The notes beneath the pieces are model-generated. The model was not told the DNA's origin and did not search any database. It saw only the letters and a list, made by a program, of their open reading frames with translations. Positions 1 to 8,156 of a DNA stretch of 12,675 nucleotides are shown piece by piece (within the stretch, counting starts at the first letter, position 1; every line of letters begins with the position of its first letter). The position numbers were made by a program, and so were the translations under genes. This stretch comes from Bacteroidales bacterium (GTDB taxonomy: Bacteria; Bacteroidota; Bacteroidia; Bacteroidales; NBLH01), in assembly GCA_027083715.1 (NCBI GenBank), contig JALWNR010000553.1:1-12675 (forward strand), read 5' to 3'.

Positions 1-144
1 TTTATAAAGTGTTAAAATTCAGATGTTTGCAAAATAATAAATTTAAGTCTTGATATTCTGATTTTCAGTAAATTAATTCACTTCTCACTCTTCACCCTTC
101 ATTTCTTAACAAAGTATTGTTTATCGTGGTTACGGGGAAATGTT
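1..144. other. Non-coding left edge downstream of cysC
   Basis: No gene is seen here. At about 79-104 there is a pyrimidine-rich run with imperfect direct repeats of a TTCAC/TTCTCAC type, a simple-sequence feature often seen between Bacteroidota genes. No clear terminator hairpin for cysC was found. Confidence 0.4.
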
Positions 145-759
145 CTAATAACTGATTTCCGGCAGTACAAGCTCCATTAGTTTATTTACCGATTCTTCCA
201 AACTCAATTCGCCGGTATTTATTTCCACTTTTGCATGTACCGGCTTTTCAAAAGGAGAGCTAATACCTGTAAAGTTTTTCAATTCCCCGGTACGTGCTTT
301 TTTATATAAGCCTTTAACATCTCTTTGTTCGCAAACTTCAACCGGCGTGCTTACATAAACCTCAATCATGTTTTCGGTTCCAATAATATCACGGGCTATT
401 TGGCGAATATCTTCAGTAGGAGTAATAAAACAGTTAATGGTAATCACTCCGCAATTCAAAAAAAGTTTAGTTACTTCGGCAATCCTGCGGATATTTTCCA
501 GTCGGTCTTCAACCGTAAATTTCAGATTTTTATTAATCCCCGTTCGTATATTATCGCCATCAAGTATTTGCGTTAAAAAGCCCCGCTTATATAACGCACG
601 CTCAAATGCAGAACCAACAGTAGTTTTACCAGAACCGGAAAGTCCTGTAAGCCAAATAACCTTTGCTTTTTGTTTTAAAAGTTTTTCTTTTTGCTCTTTA
701 TTAATAATTTGTTCAAAAACAGGAAATATATGCTCCAATTGATTATTGCCCATACTCAT
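145..759 (-). CDS. cysC: Adenylylsulfate (APS) kinase
   Basis: Phosphorylates adenosine 5'-phosphosulfate with ATP to give PAPS, the sulfate donor for reduction or sulfation; cytoplasmic. The 204-residue protein has the family landmarks in order: P-loop GLSGSGKTT (39-47), DGDNIR (67-72), RRIAEV (91-96), FITP (111-114, usually FISP), and the lid region RDVKGLYKKARTGELKNFTG (146-165) followed by SSPFEKP. Length is normal for a stand-alone CysC, and no sulfurylase domain is fused. The start ATG at 759 could be replaced by a second ATG two codons later (753); nothing decides between them. The stop is TAG. It is divergent from the 942 gene. No cysD, cysN or cysH is inside the window, so whether it serves assimilation or sulfation of surface glycans is not visible. 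Confidence 0.95.
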   Translation of the reverse strand: MSMGNNQLEHIFPVFEQIINKEQKEKLLKQKAKVIWLTGLSGSGKTTVGSAFERALYKRGFLTQILDGDNIRTGINKNLKFTVEDRLENIRRIAEVTKLFLNCGVITINCFITPTEDIRQIARDIIGTENMIEVYVSTPVEVCEQRDVKGLYKKARTGELKNFTGISSPFEKPVHAKVEINTGELSLEESVNKLMELVLPEISY

Positions 760-779
760 TAATTAAAATTATTGGTTTG

Positions 780-787
780 CAAATATA
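780..787 (-). promoter_or_regulatory. Candidate -7 element for cysC
   Basis: On the minus strand this reads TATATTTG followed by C, an exact match to the Bacteroidota -7 consensus TAnnTTTG, about 20 bases before the cysC ATG. The position 19 bases further upstream reads TATT rather than TTTG, so the -33 element is weak. It implies a very short leader. Confidence 0.5.
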
Positions 788-887
788 ATCAAAAAATAGA
801 TTCTTGAATATTTCCTGATTTTTCACATTAACTCATATAACTTTTCCGGATTTTAGAAAATTAATAAGCAACAAAAAAAACAAGTTC

Positions 888-918
888 CTTGTCTTTTAAA
901 CGGAATATTATAAATTTG
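888..918 (+). promoter_or_regulatory. Candidate Bacteroidota promoter for the GT-C/TPR gene
   Basis: CTTG at 888-891, then exactly 19 bases, then TAAATTTG at 911-918. This fits the Bacteroidota TTTG-N19-TAnnTTTG arrangement and lies 23 bases before the ATG at 942, giving a short leader. Spacing and both elements agree, so this is one of the two best promoter calls in the window. Confidence 0.65.
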
Positions 919-941
919 TCAAACACTATTTTTTATAATCA

Positions 942-3065
942 ATGAAGCGGCAAAGCAAAAAAATAAAAAGCACAAAACAACAAACTCTTCGACAGGATAT
1001 CAATAGCCAACAATCCGCTGAAAAAAAACTAAGTAAAAAACTGTGGCTTTTGTCTTCATTAATCATTGTAGTATTTACTATTATTGCCTACCTCCCTGCT
1101 TTTAAAGCCGAATTAACCAATTGGGACGATAAATCCTATGTTCTTGAAAACCCTACACTAAAAGAAATATCCACACAAAATATAAAAACTATTTTTTCCG
1201 AATATTACATGGGCAACTATCACCCTTTGGCAATGCTATCTTTGTCTATTGATTATCAATTTGGCGGAGAAAATACTAAAGGAGAAATCCATGCATGGAT
1301 TTATCATTTTACCAATATTTTGCTACATATACTAAACAGCTTATTGGTATTTTGGTTTGTATTTTTACTTGTCAAACGTTTTGATATTGCATTTCTCGCC
1401 GGATTAATGTTTGGCGTAAACGCTTTGCATGTAGAATCAGTAGCATGGGTATCTGAGCGGAAAGATGTTTTGTATGCATTGTTTTTTATTGCCTCATTAA
1501 TCAGTTATCTTTACTATATTGATAAAAAGCAGGCAAAATACTATATCTACTCACTTTTGCTATTTATACTGTCTTTGTTATCTAAAGGTCAGGCTGTTTC
1601 ATTAGCAGTTAGTCTCATAGCAATTGATTATTTTTACGGTCGTAAGCTTTTAGATAAAAAGCTCATTTTAGAAAAAATACCTTATTTTATATTAGCTTTG
1701 ATTTTCGGTATCATTGCCATTTATGCACAGAAAGAAGGCAATGCTCTTCACGGAGAGGAAAGCTATGCACTTTACAAACGTATTGCATTTGCAGGATATG
1801 CATTTACTCAATACATTATTAAATTATTCGTACCTGTAAATCTTTCGGCAATATACCCGTATCCCGATATTATTAATAAAACAGTCCCCTTATATTATTG
1901 GTTGTTTTTAATACCTTCTTTATCTGTTGTTTATTTATTTTTTTATTTCTTAAAAAGAAATAAAGTTTATGCTTTTGCTATTGCATTTTTTATAATAAAC
2001 ATTGTATTGCTTTTACAACTAATTCCGGTAGGAAGTGCAATTATGGCAGACCGCTATGCTTATATCCCTTCCATTGGTTTTTTTATCTTTTTATTTTATT
2101 TTTTATTTAATAAAATTGATAAATATCCGAAACAAGCCTTAGTAACAAAAGTTTTTATTGCAATATACATCTTGTTTTTAATCGTTCTTTCGTTTAATCG
2201 TTGCAAAGTTTGGCAAAACAGTATGACTCTTTGGGACGATACCATAAAAAAATCACCTACAGCAGTAGTTGCTTTGAACAATCGGGGCAGTACTAAAGAT
2301 CGTAATAAAGACCACAAGGGCGCCATTGAAGATTTTACCAAAGCCATAATCTACAAACCCGACTACAAACATGCCTTCTATAATCGAGGTATGGCACGTA
2401 AAGAATTAGCAAAAGAAACCGGTGATACATCACTATTTCGCCCGGCACTATCTGATTTTGACAAGGCTCTGATGTTCGATAATAATTTTGTTGAAGCTTA
2501 TCATAGTCGTGCAGTTACAAAAGAAAATTATGCCGATTATATGAGCAACACAGAGCAACGAAAACAGTTATTGTCAGATGCTCTCAAAGATTATGATAAA
2601 GCACTGAGAATCAATCCAAAATATGAAGAAGCACTAGTTAACCGCGGAGTTGCCAAAGGAAAATTAGGAATGCTAAACGAGGCAATTTCCGACTTTAATA
2701 AAGCCTTACAGCTAAATCCACAAAATGCATCCATATATTCAAACAGAGGATTAGCAAAAGACCATGCCGGAGATTTTGAAGCAGCTATTTTCGATTATAA
2801 TAAAGCCATCAAAATTGACCCCGAATTTATTACAGCATACCTCAACAGAGGACTGGTTTATCGAAAAATCGGAAAATTACAAAATGCAATTGACGATTTT
2901 AGCAAGGTTATTGCATTAGATAATCAAAATGCAACTGCGTACTATTTTCGTGGAATTGATTTAATAAAACTTAATAAACGGCAAGAAGGATGCAAAGATT
3001 TGCATATCGCACAAAATTTGAACTACATTTATGCAAAATCTGCCATTGAGCAATATTGTCAATAA
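942..3065 (+). CDS. Polytopic membrane protein, GT-C-like N-terminus plus TPR domain
   Basis: The 707-residue protein has two halves. Residues 1-33 are a Lys/Gln-rich cytoplasmic tail, and residues 34-420 hold about 11-12 hydrophobic segments (for example 34-52, 122-144, 176-193, 246-262, 315-337, 342-362, 401-419). After the first segment comes NWDD (60-63), then NYHPL (92-96), HVESVAW (163-169), SERKD (171-175) and ADRYAYIP (369-376). These resemble the GT-C fold of PMT/TMTC-type transferases, where an acidic pair in the first outer loop is catalytic. Residues about 443-700 are tandem TPRs with typical NRG..K, A..DF.KAI and NP/DP spacing, about six units. This layout matches eukaryotic TMTC O-mannosyltransferases and bacterial relatives usually annotated only as TPR proteins. 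Inference: a lipid-linked-sugar transferase acting on exported proteins; the activity is unproven. It has its own promoter candidate and is divergent from cysC. Confidence 0.85.
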   Translation: MKRQSKKIKSTKQQTLRQDINSQQSAEKKLSKKLWLLSSLIIVVFTIIAYLPAFKAELTNWDDKSYVLENPTLKEISTQNIKTIFSEYYMGNYHPLAMLSLSIDYQFGGENTKGEIHAWIYHFTNILLHILNSLLVFWFVFLLVKRFDIAFLAGLMFGVNALHVESVAWVSERKDVLYALFFIASLISYLYYIDKKQAKYYIYSLLLFILSLLSKGQAVSLAVSLIAIDYFYGRKLLDKKLILEKIPYFILALIFGIIAIYAQKEGNALHGEESYALYKRIAFAGYAFTQYIIKLFVPVNLSAIYPYPDIINKTVPLYYWLFLIPSLSVVYLFFYFLKRNKVYAFAIAFFIINIVLLLQLIPVGSAIMADRYAYIPSIGFFIFLFYFLFNKIDKYPKQALVTKVFIAIYILFLIVLSFNRCKVWQNSMTLWDDTIKKSPTAVVALNNRGSTKDRNKDHKGAIEDFTKAIIYKPDYKHAFYNRGMARKELAKETGDTSLFRPALSDFDKALMFDNNFVEAYHSRAVTKENYADYMSNTEQRKQLLSDALKDYDKALRINPKYEEALVNRGVAKGKLGMLNEAISDFNKALQLNPQNASIYSNRGLAKDHAGDFEAAIFDYNKAIKIDPEFITAYLNRGLVYRKIGKLQNAIDDFSKVIALDNQNATAYYFRGIDLIKLNKRQEGCKDLHIAQNLNYIYAKSAIEQYCQ

Positions 3066-3079
3066 AATACAGATTATAA

Positions 3080-3110
3080 TTGTTTAAAAACAGACAAATT
3101 TTAAACTTTG
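3080..3110 (+). promoter_or_regulatory. Possible promoter for the MORN-repeat gene
   Basis: TTG at 3080-3082 and TAAACTTTG at 3102-3110 are separated by 19 bases. The -7-like element has three instead of two bases between TA and TTTG, so it is one base off consensus. It lies 70 bases before the ATG at 3181. The region is very AT-rich and chance matches are likely. Confidence 0.3.
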
Positions 3111-3180
3111 ATTTACATTTTTTTGCAACATTTTCATGGAAACTACGTATAATATAATAAAGATTTAACTATTTATAGGC

Positions 3181-4044
3181 ATGAATTTGGGTCTCAGGCA
3201 GATATTATTTTTCTTGGTTTTGATTGTTCAATCCATAGCAATTGCACAGTCAACACCTGTTGTCGATTGGGACACCATCAACAGAGTGGATGAAAATAAT
3301 AGAAAAACAGGCTATTGGATTTATTTTTTAGAAGGCGATTCTACGCGTATTGAAAAAGAAGGTAAATATCTGAATAACAGAAAAAACGGTGTATGGAAAA
3401 CCTATTATCCAAACGGTATATTAAAATCTGAAATTACGTATTTAAATAATCGTCCCAACGGATATGCACGCATATATTACAAAAACGGAAAAATATCTGA
3501 AGAAGGAATATGGAAAGGGACAAAATGGGTGGGACAATACAATTATTACTACGAAAACGGCAACAAAGCCTATGAATGGAGCTTTAATGAAAACGGGAAA
3601 CGATCGGGAAAACAAAAATACTATTATGAAAGTGGTAAGCTGCGCATTGAAGGTGATTGGCAAGACGGAAAAGAAAACGGAATAATTAAAGAGTACTACG
3701 AAAAAGGTGGGATAAAATCTGAAAAAATATTTGCAGCGGGATCTTTTAATTCCAATTCATCAAAATTTTATGCCGAAAAAAAAGTAACCGTCGAAGACAT
3801 TCCTGATGATACCAATGCAACAATCCGCAAAGAACATGTAACAACAAGCAGCACTACTTATCAGGCATTTACCGGAAACGGATACCATAAACTCTATAAT
3901 GCCCACCAAAAAATAGACCGCGAAGGCGAGTTTAAAAACGGCAGATTAATTAAAGGCAAAAAATATTACTATACTTCCGAAGGAAAATTGATTAAAACAG
4001 TATTTTATGAAAACGGACACGTTATTAAAACCATTAGAAATTAA
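3181..4044 (+). CDS. Secreted MORN-like repeat protein (YwqK-type)
   Basis: This 287-residue protein has an N-terminal hydrophobic stretch (residues 6-21) ending in AIAQS, a likely signal peptide cleaved near residue 22. The rest is a run of 20-25-residue MORN-type repeats with the G.W..YY.NG.L..E..Y pattern: about 44-67, 68-91, 92-115, 117-140, 142-163, 165-185, and a last set at about 232-285 after a spacer without clear repeats (186-230). Proteins of this style are often auto-named 'toxin-antitoxin system YwqK family antitoxin'. That name says little about function here, since no toxin gene is adjacent and the protein is exported. Likely a periplasmic or surface repeat protein of unknown role. 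The upstream gap is 115 bases, so co-transcription with the TPR gene is possible but a separate promoter may exist. Confidence 0.85.
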   Translation: MNLGLRQILFFLVLIVQSIAIAQSTPVVDWDTINRVDENNRKTGYWIYFLEGDSTRIEKEGKYLNNRKNGVWKTYYPNGILKSEITYLNNRPNGYARIYYKNGKISEEGIWKGTKWVGQYNYYYENGNKAYEWSFNENGKRSGKQKYYYESGKLRIEGDWQDGKENGIIKEYYEKGGIKSEKIFAAGSFNSNSSKFYAEKKVTVEDIPDDTNATIRKEHVTTSSTTYQAFTGNGYHKLYNAHQKIDREGEFKNGRLIKGKKYYYTSEGKLIKTVFYENGHVIKTIRN

Positions 4045-4124
4045 AAAGCTCTCTACAACAAAGCTTTGTCCATACTGTTGTTGCCTGTAAGCAATTTATA
4101 TAATTTTTATTAGGGCGGACAAAC

Positions 4125-4254
4125 GGGCTTTCCGCTTATAGTCCCGATTATAAAAAAACACAAAAGTATCACCGTAAAGGAGCTTCCTGTCGGTCGCTCT
4201 TTTCGGTTTACTTTTGTTCGTTTTTTCACAACCGGGAGCTATCGCTGCAATCCC
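4125..4254. repeat. Long imperfect palindrome (intergenic repeat-like element)
   Basis: The two halves are reverse complements with small bulges over about 130 bases. The clearest core is ACAAAAGTA (4160-4168) against TACTTTTGT (4209-4217). It continues inward as ACCG..AAA.GAGC (4171-4183) against GCTCTTTTCGGT (4196-4207), leaving a 12-base loop at 4184-4195. It continues outward as an A-run (4152-4158) against a T-run (4221-4226), TCCCGA against CCGGGA, and CCGCTTATAG against CTATCGCTGC. The outer limits are approximate; pairing may reach about 4114 and 4265. From memory, elements with 'cgggctttccgc' and 'caatccct' ends recur between genes in Bacteroidota genomes, but I could not check this. 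No gene is inside it. It could act as a transcript-end structure for the upstream gene. Confidence 0.7.
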
Positions 4255-4346
4255 TGCCGCAACTCTAAAAAATCCATCAAGCACACTAATGCTTATATAT
4301 TCCAAAAAAAGTAGGTTTTACTCATAAATATCTAAAATCAATATAT

Positions 4347-4354
4347 TAACTTTG
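4347..4354 (+). promoter_or_regulatory. Candidate -7 element for cysS
   Basis: TAACTTTG followed by CA is an exact TAnnTTTG match, 23 bases before the cysS ATG. The position 19 bases upstream reads ATAA, so no -33 TTTG is present. The element type and distance are typical for Bacteroidota housekeeping genes. Confidence 0.55.
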
Positions 4355-4376
4355 CACGTTTTTAATATCAAAAATT

Positions 4377-5846
4377 ATGGAAAACAAATTATACATTTAC
4401 AATACTTTAAACAGAAAAAAAGAAGAATTTAAACCCATAAATCCACCCCATGTAGGTATGTATGTATGCGGCCCCACTGTTTACGGTGAGCCGCACCTGG
4501 GGCATGCACGACCCGGAATTACCTACGATGTACTGTTTCGCTATTTACAATATATAGGTTATAAAGTACGCTATGTGCGCAATATTACCGATGTTGGACA
4601 TCTTGAAAACGATGCCGATGAAGGAGAAGATAAAATCGCAAAAAAAGCACGACTCGAAGAGTTGGAGCCTATGGAAATAGTGCAATTTTACACCAACTCC
4701 TATCACGAAAAAATGAAAGCACTCAATACCCTTCCGCCAAGTATTGAACCACATGCATCTGGACATATCATTGAACAGCAGCAAATGGTGCAAAAAATAC
4801 TTGATAATGGTTATGCTTACGAAAAAAACGGCTCCATATATTTTGATGTAGAAAAATACAATCAAAAATATAAATACGGCAAATTATCGGGTAGAGTAAT
4901 TGATAATTTGCAAAGCAATACACGCGAATTGGACGGACAGGATGAGAAAAAAAATCCTTTTGATTTTGCACTATGGAAAAAAGCATCGCCCGAACACATT
5001 ATGCGCTGGCCCTCTGAGTGGAGCGATGGTTTCCCCGGATGGCATCTTGAATGTTCAGTGATGAGTACTAAGTATTTAGGCGAAAAATTTGATATTCACG
5101 GTGGCGGAATGGACTTGCTTTTTCCGCATCACGAGTGTGAAATTGCACAATCAACCGCAGCAAATGGTCAAGAGTCCGTACATTATTGGATGCACAACAA
5201 TATGATCACCATCGACGGTCAAAAAATGGGCAAATCACTCGGTAATTTTATCACACTTGAAGAATTTTTTACCGGAAATCATCGATTATTGGAAAAATCT
5301 TACTCACCCATGACCATTCGTTTTTTTATGTTGCAGGCACATTATCGCAGTCCGCTTGACTTTTCAAACGAGGCATTGCAATCTGCCGAAAAAGGTTTGG
5401 CTCGCTTGTTTGCAGCTATGGATAAATTAGATAAATTAAAAATATCAGACAAATCAAGCTTTGATATTCAGGCACTTAAACAAAGATGCTTTGATGCCAT
5501 AAACGATGACCTGAATACACCCATTCTTTTTGCACATCTATTTGATGGTGTTAAATACATTAATTCAGTAGCTGCCGGTACTGAAAGCATTACTGCAGCT
5601 GATTTAGAAGACTTGAAAAAACTTTACCACGACTTTGTCTATAAAATAGCCGGTTTGAAAAATGAAAATGCATCCTCAGCCGGAAAAGATAAATTGGATG
5701 AAGTTTTAACACTTTTACTAAATTTGCGGATGGAAGCAAAGAAAAATAAAGATTTTGCAACGGCCGATAAAATTCGTGATCAATTAAAAGAAATGGGTAT
5801 CATCGTAAAAGATACTAAAGATGGATTTGAATGGGAAATTGAATAG
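4377..5846 (+). CDS. cysS: Cysteinyl-tRNA synthetase
   Basis: Class I synthetase charging tRNA-Cys with cysteine; cytoplasmic and essential. The 489 residues include the ATP-binding HIGH-type motif HLGH (40-43), the signature loop KMGKS (283-287, Gly in place of the Ser of KMSKS), and the zinc-site set C31, C226 (in GWHLECS), H251 and E255 (in FPHHECE). The region after residue 300 carries the anticodon-recognising DALR helices, and the end holds the usual [20 protein letters not shown] helix (about 455-474) with a short C-terminal strand. Length is within the family range, slightly longer than the E. coli enzyme. The start fits a full N-terminus ([10 protein letters not shown]) and the nearby -7 element. 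It stands alone in transcription orientation, with a long palindrome upstream and 139 bases before the next gene. Confidence 0.98.
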   Translation: MENKLYIYNTLNRKKEEFKPINPPHVGMYVCGPTVYGEPHLGHARPGITYDVLFRYLQYIGYKVRYVRNITDVGHLENDADEGEDKIAKKARLEELEPMEIVQFYTNSYHEKMKALNTLPPSIEPHASGHIIEQQQMVQKILDNGYAYEKNGSIYFDVEKYNQKYKYGKLSGRVIDNLQSNTRELDGQDEKKNPFDFALWKKASPEHIMRWPSEWSDGFPGWHLECSVMSTKYLGEKFDIHGGGMDLLFPHHECEIAQSTAANGQESVHYWMHNNMITIDGQKMGKSLGNFITLEEFFTGNHRLLEKSYSPMTIRFFMLQAHYRSPLDFSNEALQSAEKGLARLFAAMDKLDKLKISDKSSFDIQALKQRCFDAINDDLNTPILFAHLFDGVKYINSVAAGTESITAADLEDLKKLYHDFVYKIAGLKNENASSAGKDKLDEVLTLLLNLRMEAKKNKDFATADKIRDQLKEMGIIVKDTKDGFEWEIE

Positions 5847-5858
5847 TATTTGTGTCCC

Positions 5859-5880
5859 TAAAATCTTATCCGGTATTTTA
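5859..5880 (+). terminator. Weak hairpin after cysS
   Basis: TAAAAT (5859-5864) and ATTTTA (5875-5880) are inverted around a 10-base loop, 12 bases past the cysS stop. The stem is entirely A-T and there is no clean T-run after it, so termination here is doubtful. A second short inverted pair, TTATCT/AGATAA, lies at 5915-5936. Confidence 0.25.
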
Positions 5881-5985
5881 AGCTAGTGTCTAAAAATACA
5901 AACTTCTGCATCACTTATCTGCCAGCAAGTAGATAAAAGATTTCACAGGACTACAAAACATTTTACAATATTCATCATACAAACA

Positions 5986-7131
5986 ATGATTTATAAAAAA
6001 AAAGTACTTGTTTTTATTGATTGGTTTCTTCCCGGTTACAAAGCCGGAGGTCCTATACGCTCCATAGCCAACCTTGCGGCACATCTTTCAAACGATATTG
6101 AATTTTATATAATCACACGCGATACCGATTATCTGGAAACAAGCCCCTACCCTACCGTAAAAAGCAACCAGTGGCAAGAAATTGCTCCGAACATTAATGT
6201 ATATTATTTTTCTTCTGAAAAATTATCTGTTAAAAACATTAAAAAACTTATTGAATTTACTGATTTTCAAGCGGTTTACATAAACGGTATCTATTCTTTT
6301 TACTTTTCTTTATTACCGGTTTGGCTTTTTCGCAAATCAACTGAAAAAATTGTTGTTTCTCCGCGCGGAATGCTTTCTATACAAAGTTTTAGCAGTAAAA
6401 ATTTTAAAAAAAAACTATTCTTTATTTTTGCGCGTTTTACCAGCTTTTATAAAAATGCGTTTTTTCATGTTACCAATGAAACAGAAAAACAAGAAATAGC
6501 AAAGCTAAATTTTAAAACAAAAGGATTTTTAATTGCTGCTAATTTAGCTTCCAAAATAAATATTGATAAAATAAACCGTACAAAAAAAACGAAACAATTA
6601 AAACTCATAAGTATTGCCCGAATTTCAAAAGAAAAAGGGACAATAGAAGCCATTAAAATATTGATACAAAGCAAGTTTTCTGGAGAAATAAAATTTGATT
6701 TATACGGTTCTATCTATCAACAAGAGTACTGGAATAAATGTCTTGAACTAATAAAAAAAGCACCCGAAAACATAAAAATCTCGTACAAAGGTATTCTCGA
6801 CAACAAAAAAATACCGGAAGTCATCAAAGACTATCATTTCTCTTTACTCCCCACATTAGGCGAAAATTTTGGGCACAGCATTCTCGAAAGTATGAGTTTT
6901 TCTTGTCCGGTAATTATTTCAGACAGAACACCTTGGCGCAATTTAGAACAAATAAAAGCCGGCTGGGATATTGATTTACAAAACACAGCAAAATTTGTTA
7001 AAACAATACAATATTGCATTGATATGCATCAAAATGAATATAATAAATGGTCAAATGGAGCACATCAATTTGCAAAACAATTTTCAGAAAATCAGGAAAT
7101 AATTACACAAAGCAAAAAATTATTTGAATAA
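5986..7131 (+). CDS. Glycosyltransferase, GT4 family
   Basis: Transfers a sugar from a nucleotide donor to an acceptor, probably a glycolipid or glycan precursor at the inner face of the membrane; substrate unknown. The 381 residues show the two Rossmann domains of GT-B enzymes. The N-terminal start is LVFIDWFLPGYKAGGPIRS (8-26), with the glycine loop at 20-22. The C-terminal domain begins near LISIARISKEKG (207-218) and holds the GT4 signature GENFGHSILESM (292-303), with E293 and E301 seven residues apart (EX7E) for donor binding. Length is normal. There is no membrane anchor. It follows cysS by 139 bases and converges on the DUF3179 gene with one base between stops. No other polysaccharide gene is beside it, so it looks like an orphan transferase. 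Confidence 0.92.
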   Translation: MIYKKKVLVFIDWFLPGYKAGGPIRSIANLAAHLSNDIEFYIITRDTDYLETSPYPTVKSNQWQEIAPNINVYYFSSEKLSVKNIKKLIEFTDFQAVYINGIYSFYFSLLPVWLFRKSTEKIVVSPRGMLSIQSFSSKNFKKKLFFIFARFTSFYKNAFFHVTNETEKQEIAKLNFKTKGFLIAANLASKINIDKINRTKKTKQLKLISIARISKEKGTIEAIKILIQSKFSGEIKFDLYGSIYQQEYWNKCLELIKKAPENIKISYKGILDNKKIPEVIKDYHFSLLPTLGENFGHSILESMSFSCPVIISDRTPWRNLEQIKAGWDIDLQNTAKFVKTIQYCIDMHQNEYNKWSNGAHQFAKQFSENQEIITQSKKLFE

Positions 7132-7132
7132 T

Positions 7133-8104
7133 TTAAAATTCCCAAATATTCCCAATTTCATAAAAATCTTCCCAAGCCCAATATAATGCACTATAAAAGC
7201 TTACAGTTTCTAATCGCAAGCCTTTATCGGGTCCTGCCACTACATAACCAAATACATCTATTCTATTGCCATTTGAATCGGATAAAACCACAGGTAAACT
7301 ATCACTCACTGCTTTGTATGTTACTCCAGCACTAGCTTTAAACACCGAAATGTAGCTGTATAAATTATTTCCAATAACAATCTCTCTTCCTTCAATAATT
7401 GCCCACTGATTTTTCAAGGATTCATAACTGTATAATTCAATATCAAATCTTTGTATAATGCCCAAATACATTCCTCCATAAGAAACATTATCACTTTTAC
7501 TTCTTTTAAAAGAATCGTCAGTAAGTACCAATGCATCCGGATATGCTTCTTTTATCATTGCCCAATTGGTCGAAATCATCATTATAGTTTCAAATTCTTC
7601 TGTTACTAATTGACCCTTAACACACTTTCCAAGCATTTGCGACCAAATACTTTCAGTATTACGGTCATAAGGCATTAAATTTTCTTTATAAAGCATTCCA
7701 CTAACACCAAACTCTGTAACTTTATTCCTTATTTTCCGATTTATACAAATACCACTTTTCGTTTGTGGACAATAACTTACAGCAAAATACAAATTATCAA
7801 TAGAATCATTTATAATTTCATGTCCTGACATAATTTGAATAGGATATACCTTTACGATATTATTTTCCTTAATTGCAAAAACCAAATCAGTTTCATTCAA
7901 ATTTTTAACCTCATCTACGCTAATAAACTTTGGTTTGTCTATTGATACAATATGATCTTTATTACTAAAATCATTATTACTCACCTCTTTTTTAGGAATA
8001 ATCCAATAATCAGACTCATCATCCTCATTCAATAAAGAAATATCACTTTGTGTACATCCGATAAATAATTGAACAAACAGAATACAATTTAATAATGTTC
8101 TCAT
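7133..8104 (-). CDS. DUF3179 domain lipoprotein
   Basis: The family has no established biochemical function. The 323 residues start with a short hydrophobic stretch ending LFIGC (13-17), a plausible lipobox with Cys17 as the lipidated residue, so it is probably membrane-anchored outside the cytoplasm. DUF3179 hallmarks follow: a VYPIQIMSGHEIIND stretch (normally YP.R....HEIVND), AVSYCP, TEFGVSGMLYKENLMPYDR, TESIWSQ, a TNWAMIKEAYPDALVL region, and a C-terminal FYSALYWAWEDFY segment. The family's usual CPLCGS/T motif is altered here to CPQTKSG, which loses the second cysteine. The region between domain halves (about 200-250) is poorly recognisable to me. The gene is the last of a minus-strand group and lies downstream of the 177-base palindrome. 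No good promoter is seen; the nearest TATATTTT lacks the final G. Confidence 0.85.
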   Translation of the reverse strand: MRTLLNCILFVQLFIGCTQSDISLLNEDDESDYWIIPKKEVSNNDFSNKDHIVSIDKPKFISVDEVKNLNETDLVFAIKENNIVKVYPIQIMSGHEIINDSIDNLYFAVSYCPQTKSGICINRKIRNKVTEFGVSGMLYKENLMPYDRNTESIWSQMLGKCVKGQLVTEEFETIMMISTNWAMIKEAYPDALVLTDDSFKRSKSDNVSYGGMYLGIIQRFDIELYSYESLKNQWAIIEGREIVIGNNLYSYISVFKASAGVTYKAVSDSLPVVLSDSNGNRIDVFGYVVAGPDKGLRLETVSFYSALYWAWEDFYEIGNIWEF

Positions 8105-8156
8105 AATTATAAAGTTTTATTAAAATATAGTAATAAGAGAACATTGATTTTGTTAT

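Larger units (their letters stand above)
4045..4376. other. Intergenic region between the MORN gene and cysS
   Basis: This 332-base non-coding stretch holds a 12-base perfect palindrome ACAAAGCTTTGT (4058-4069) just after the MORN gene, a long imperfect palindrome (4125-4254, listed separately) and the cysS -7 element near its right end. A 69-codon minus-strand frame crosses it, but that frame simply reads through the palindrome and resembles no protein. I see no tRNA or riboswitch. Confidence 0.7.

Noticed and set aside
325..742. Plus-strand reading frames of 83 and 124 codons opposite cysC
   Set aside because: They are antisense shadows of a well-conserved APS kinase and show no family features. 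The same applies to the antisense frames opposite the TPR, cysS, glycosyltransferase and SUMF1-like genes.
3181..4044. A toxin-antitoxin module based on the YwqK-type name of the MORN protein
   Set aside because: The protein has a signal peptide and no toxin gene is beside it; the name comes from family labelling, not from context.
4096..4305. A 69-codon minus-strand reading frame between the MORN gene and cysS
   Set aside because: It reads straight through the 130-base palindrome, has no recognisable protein features and lacks a promoter; it is a by-product of the repeat.
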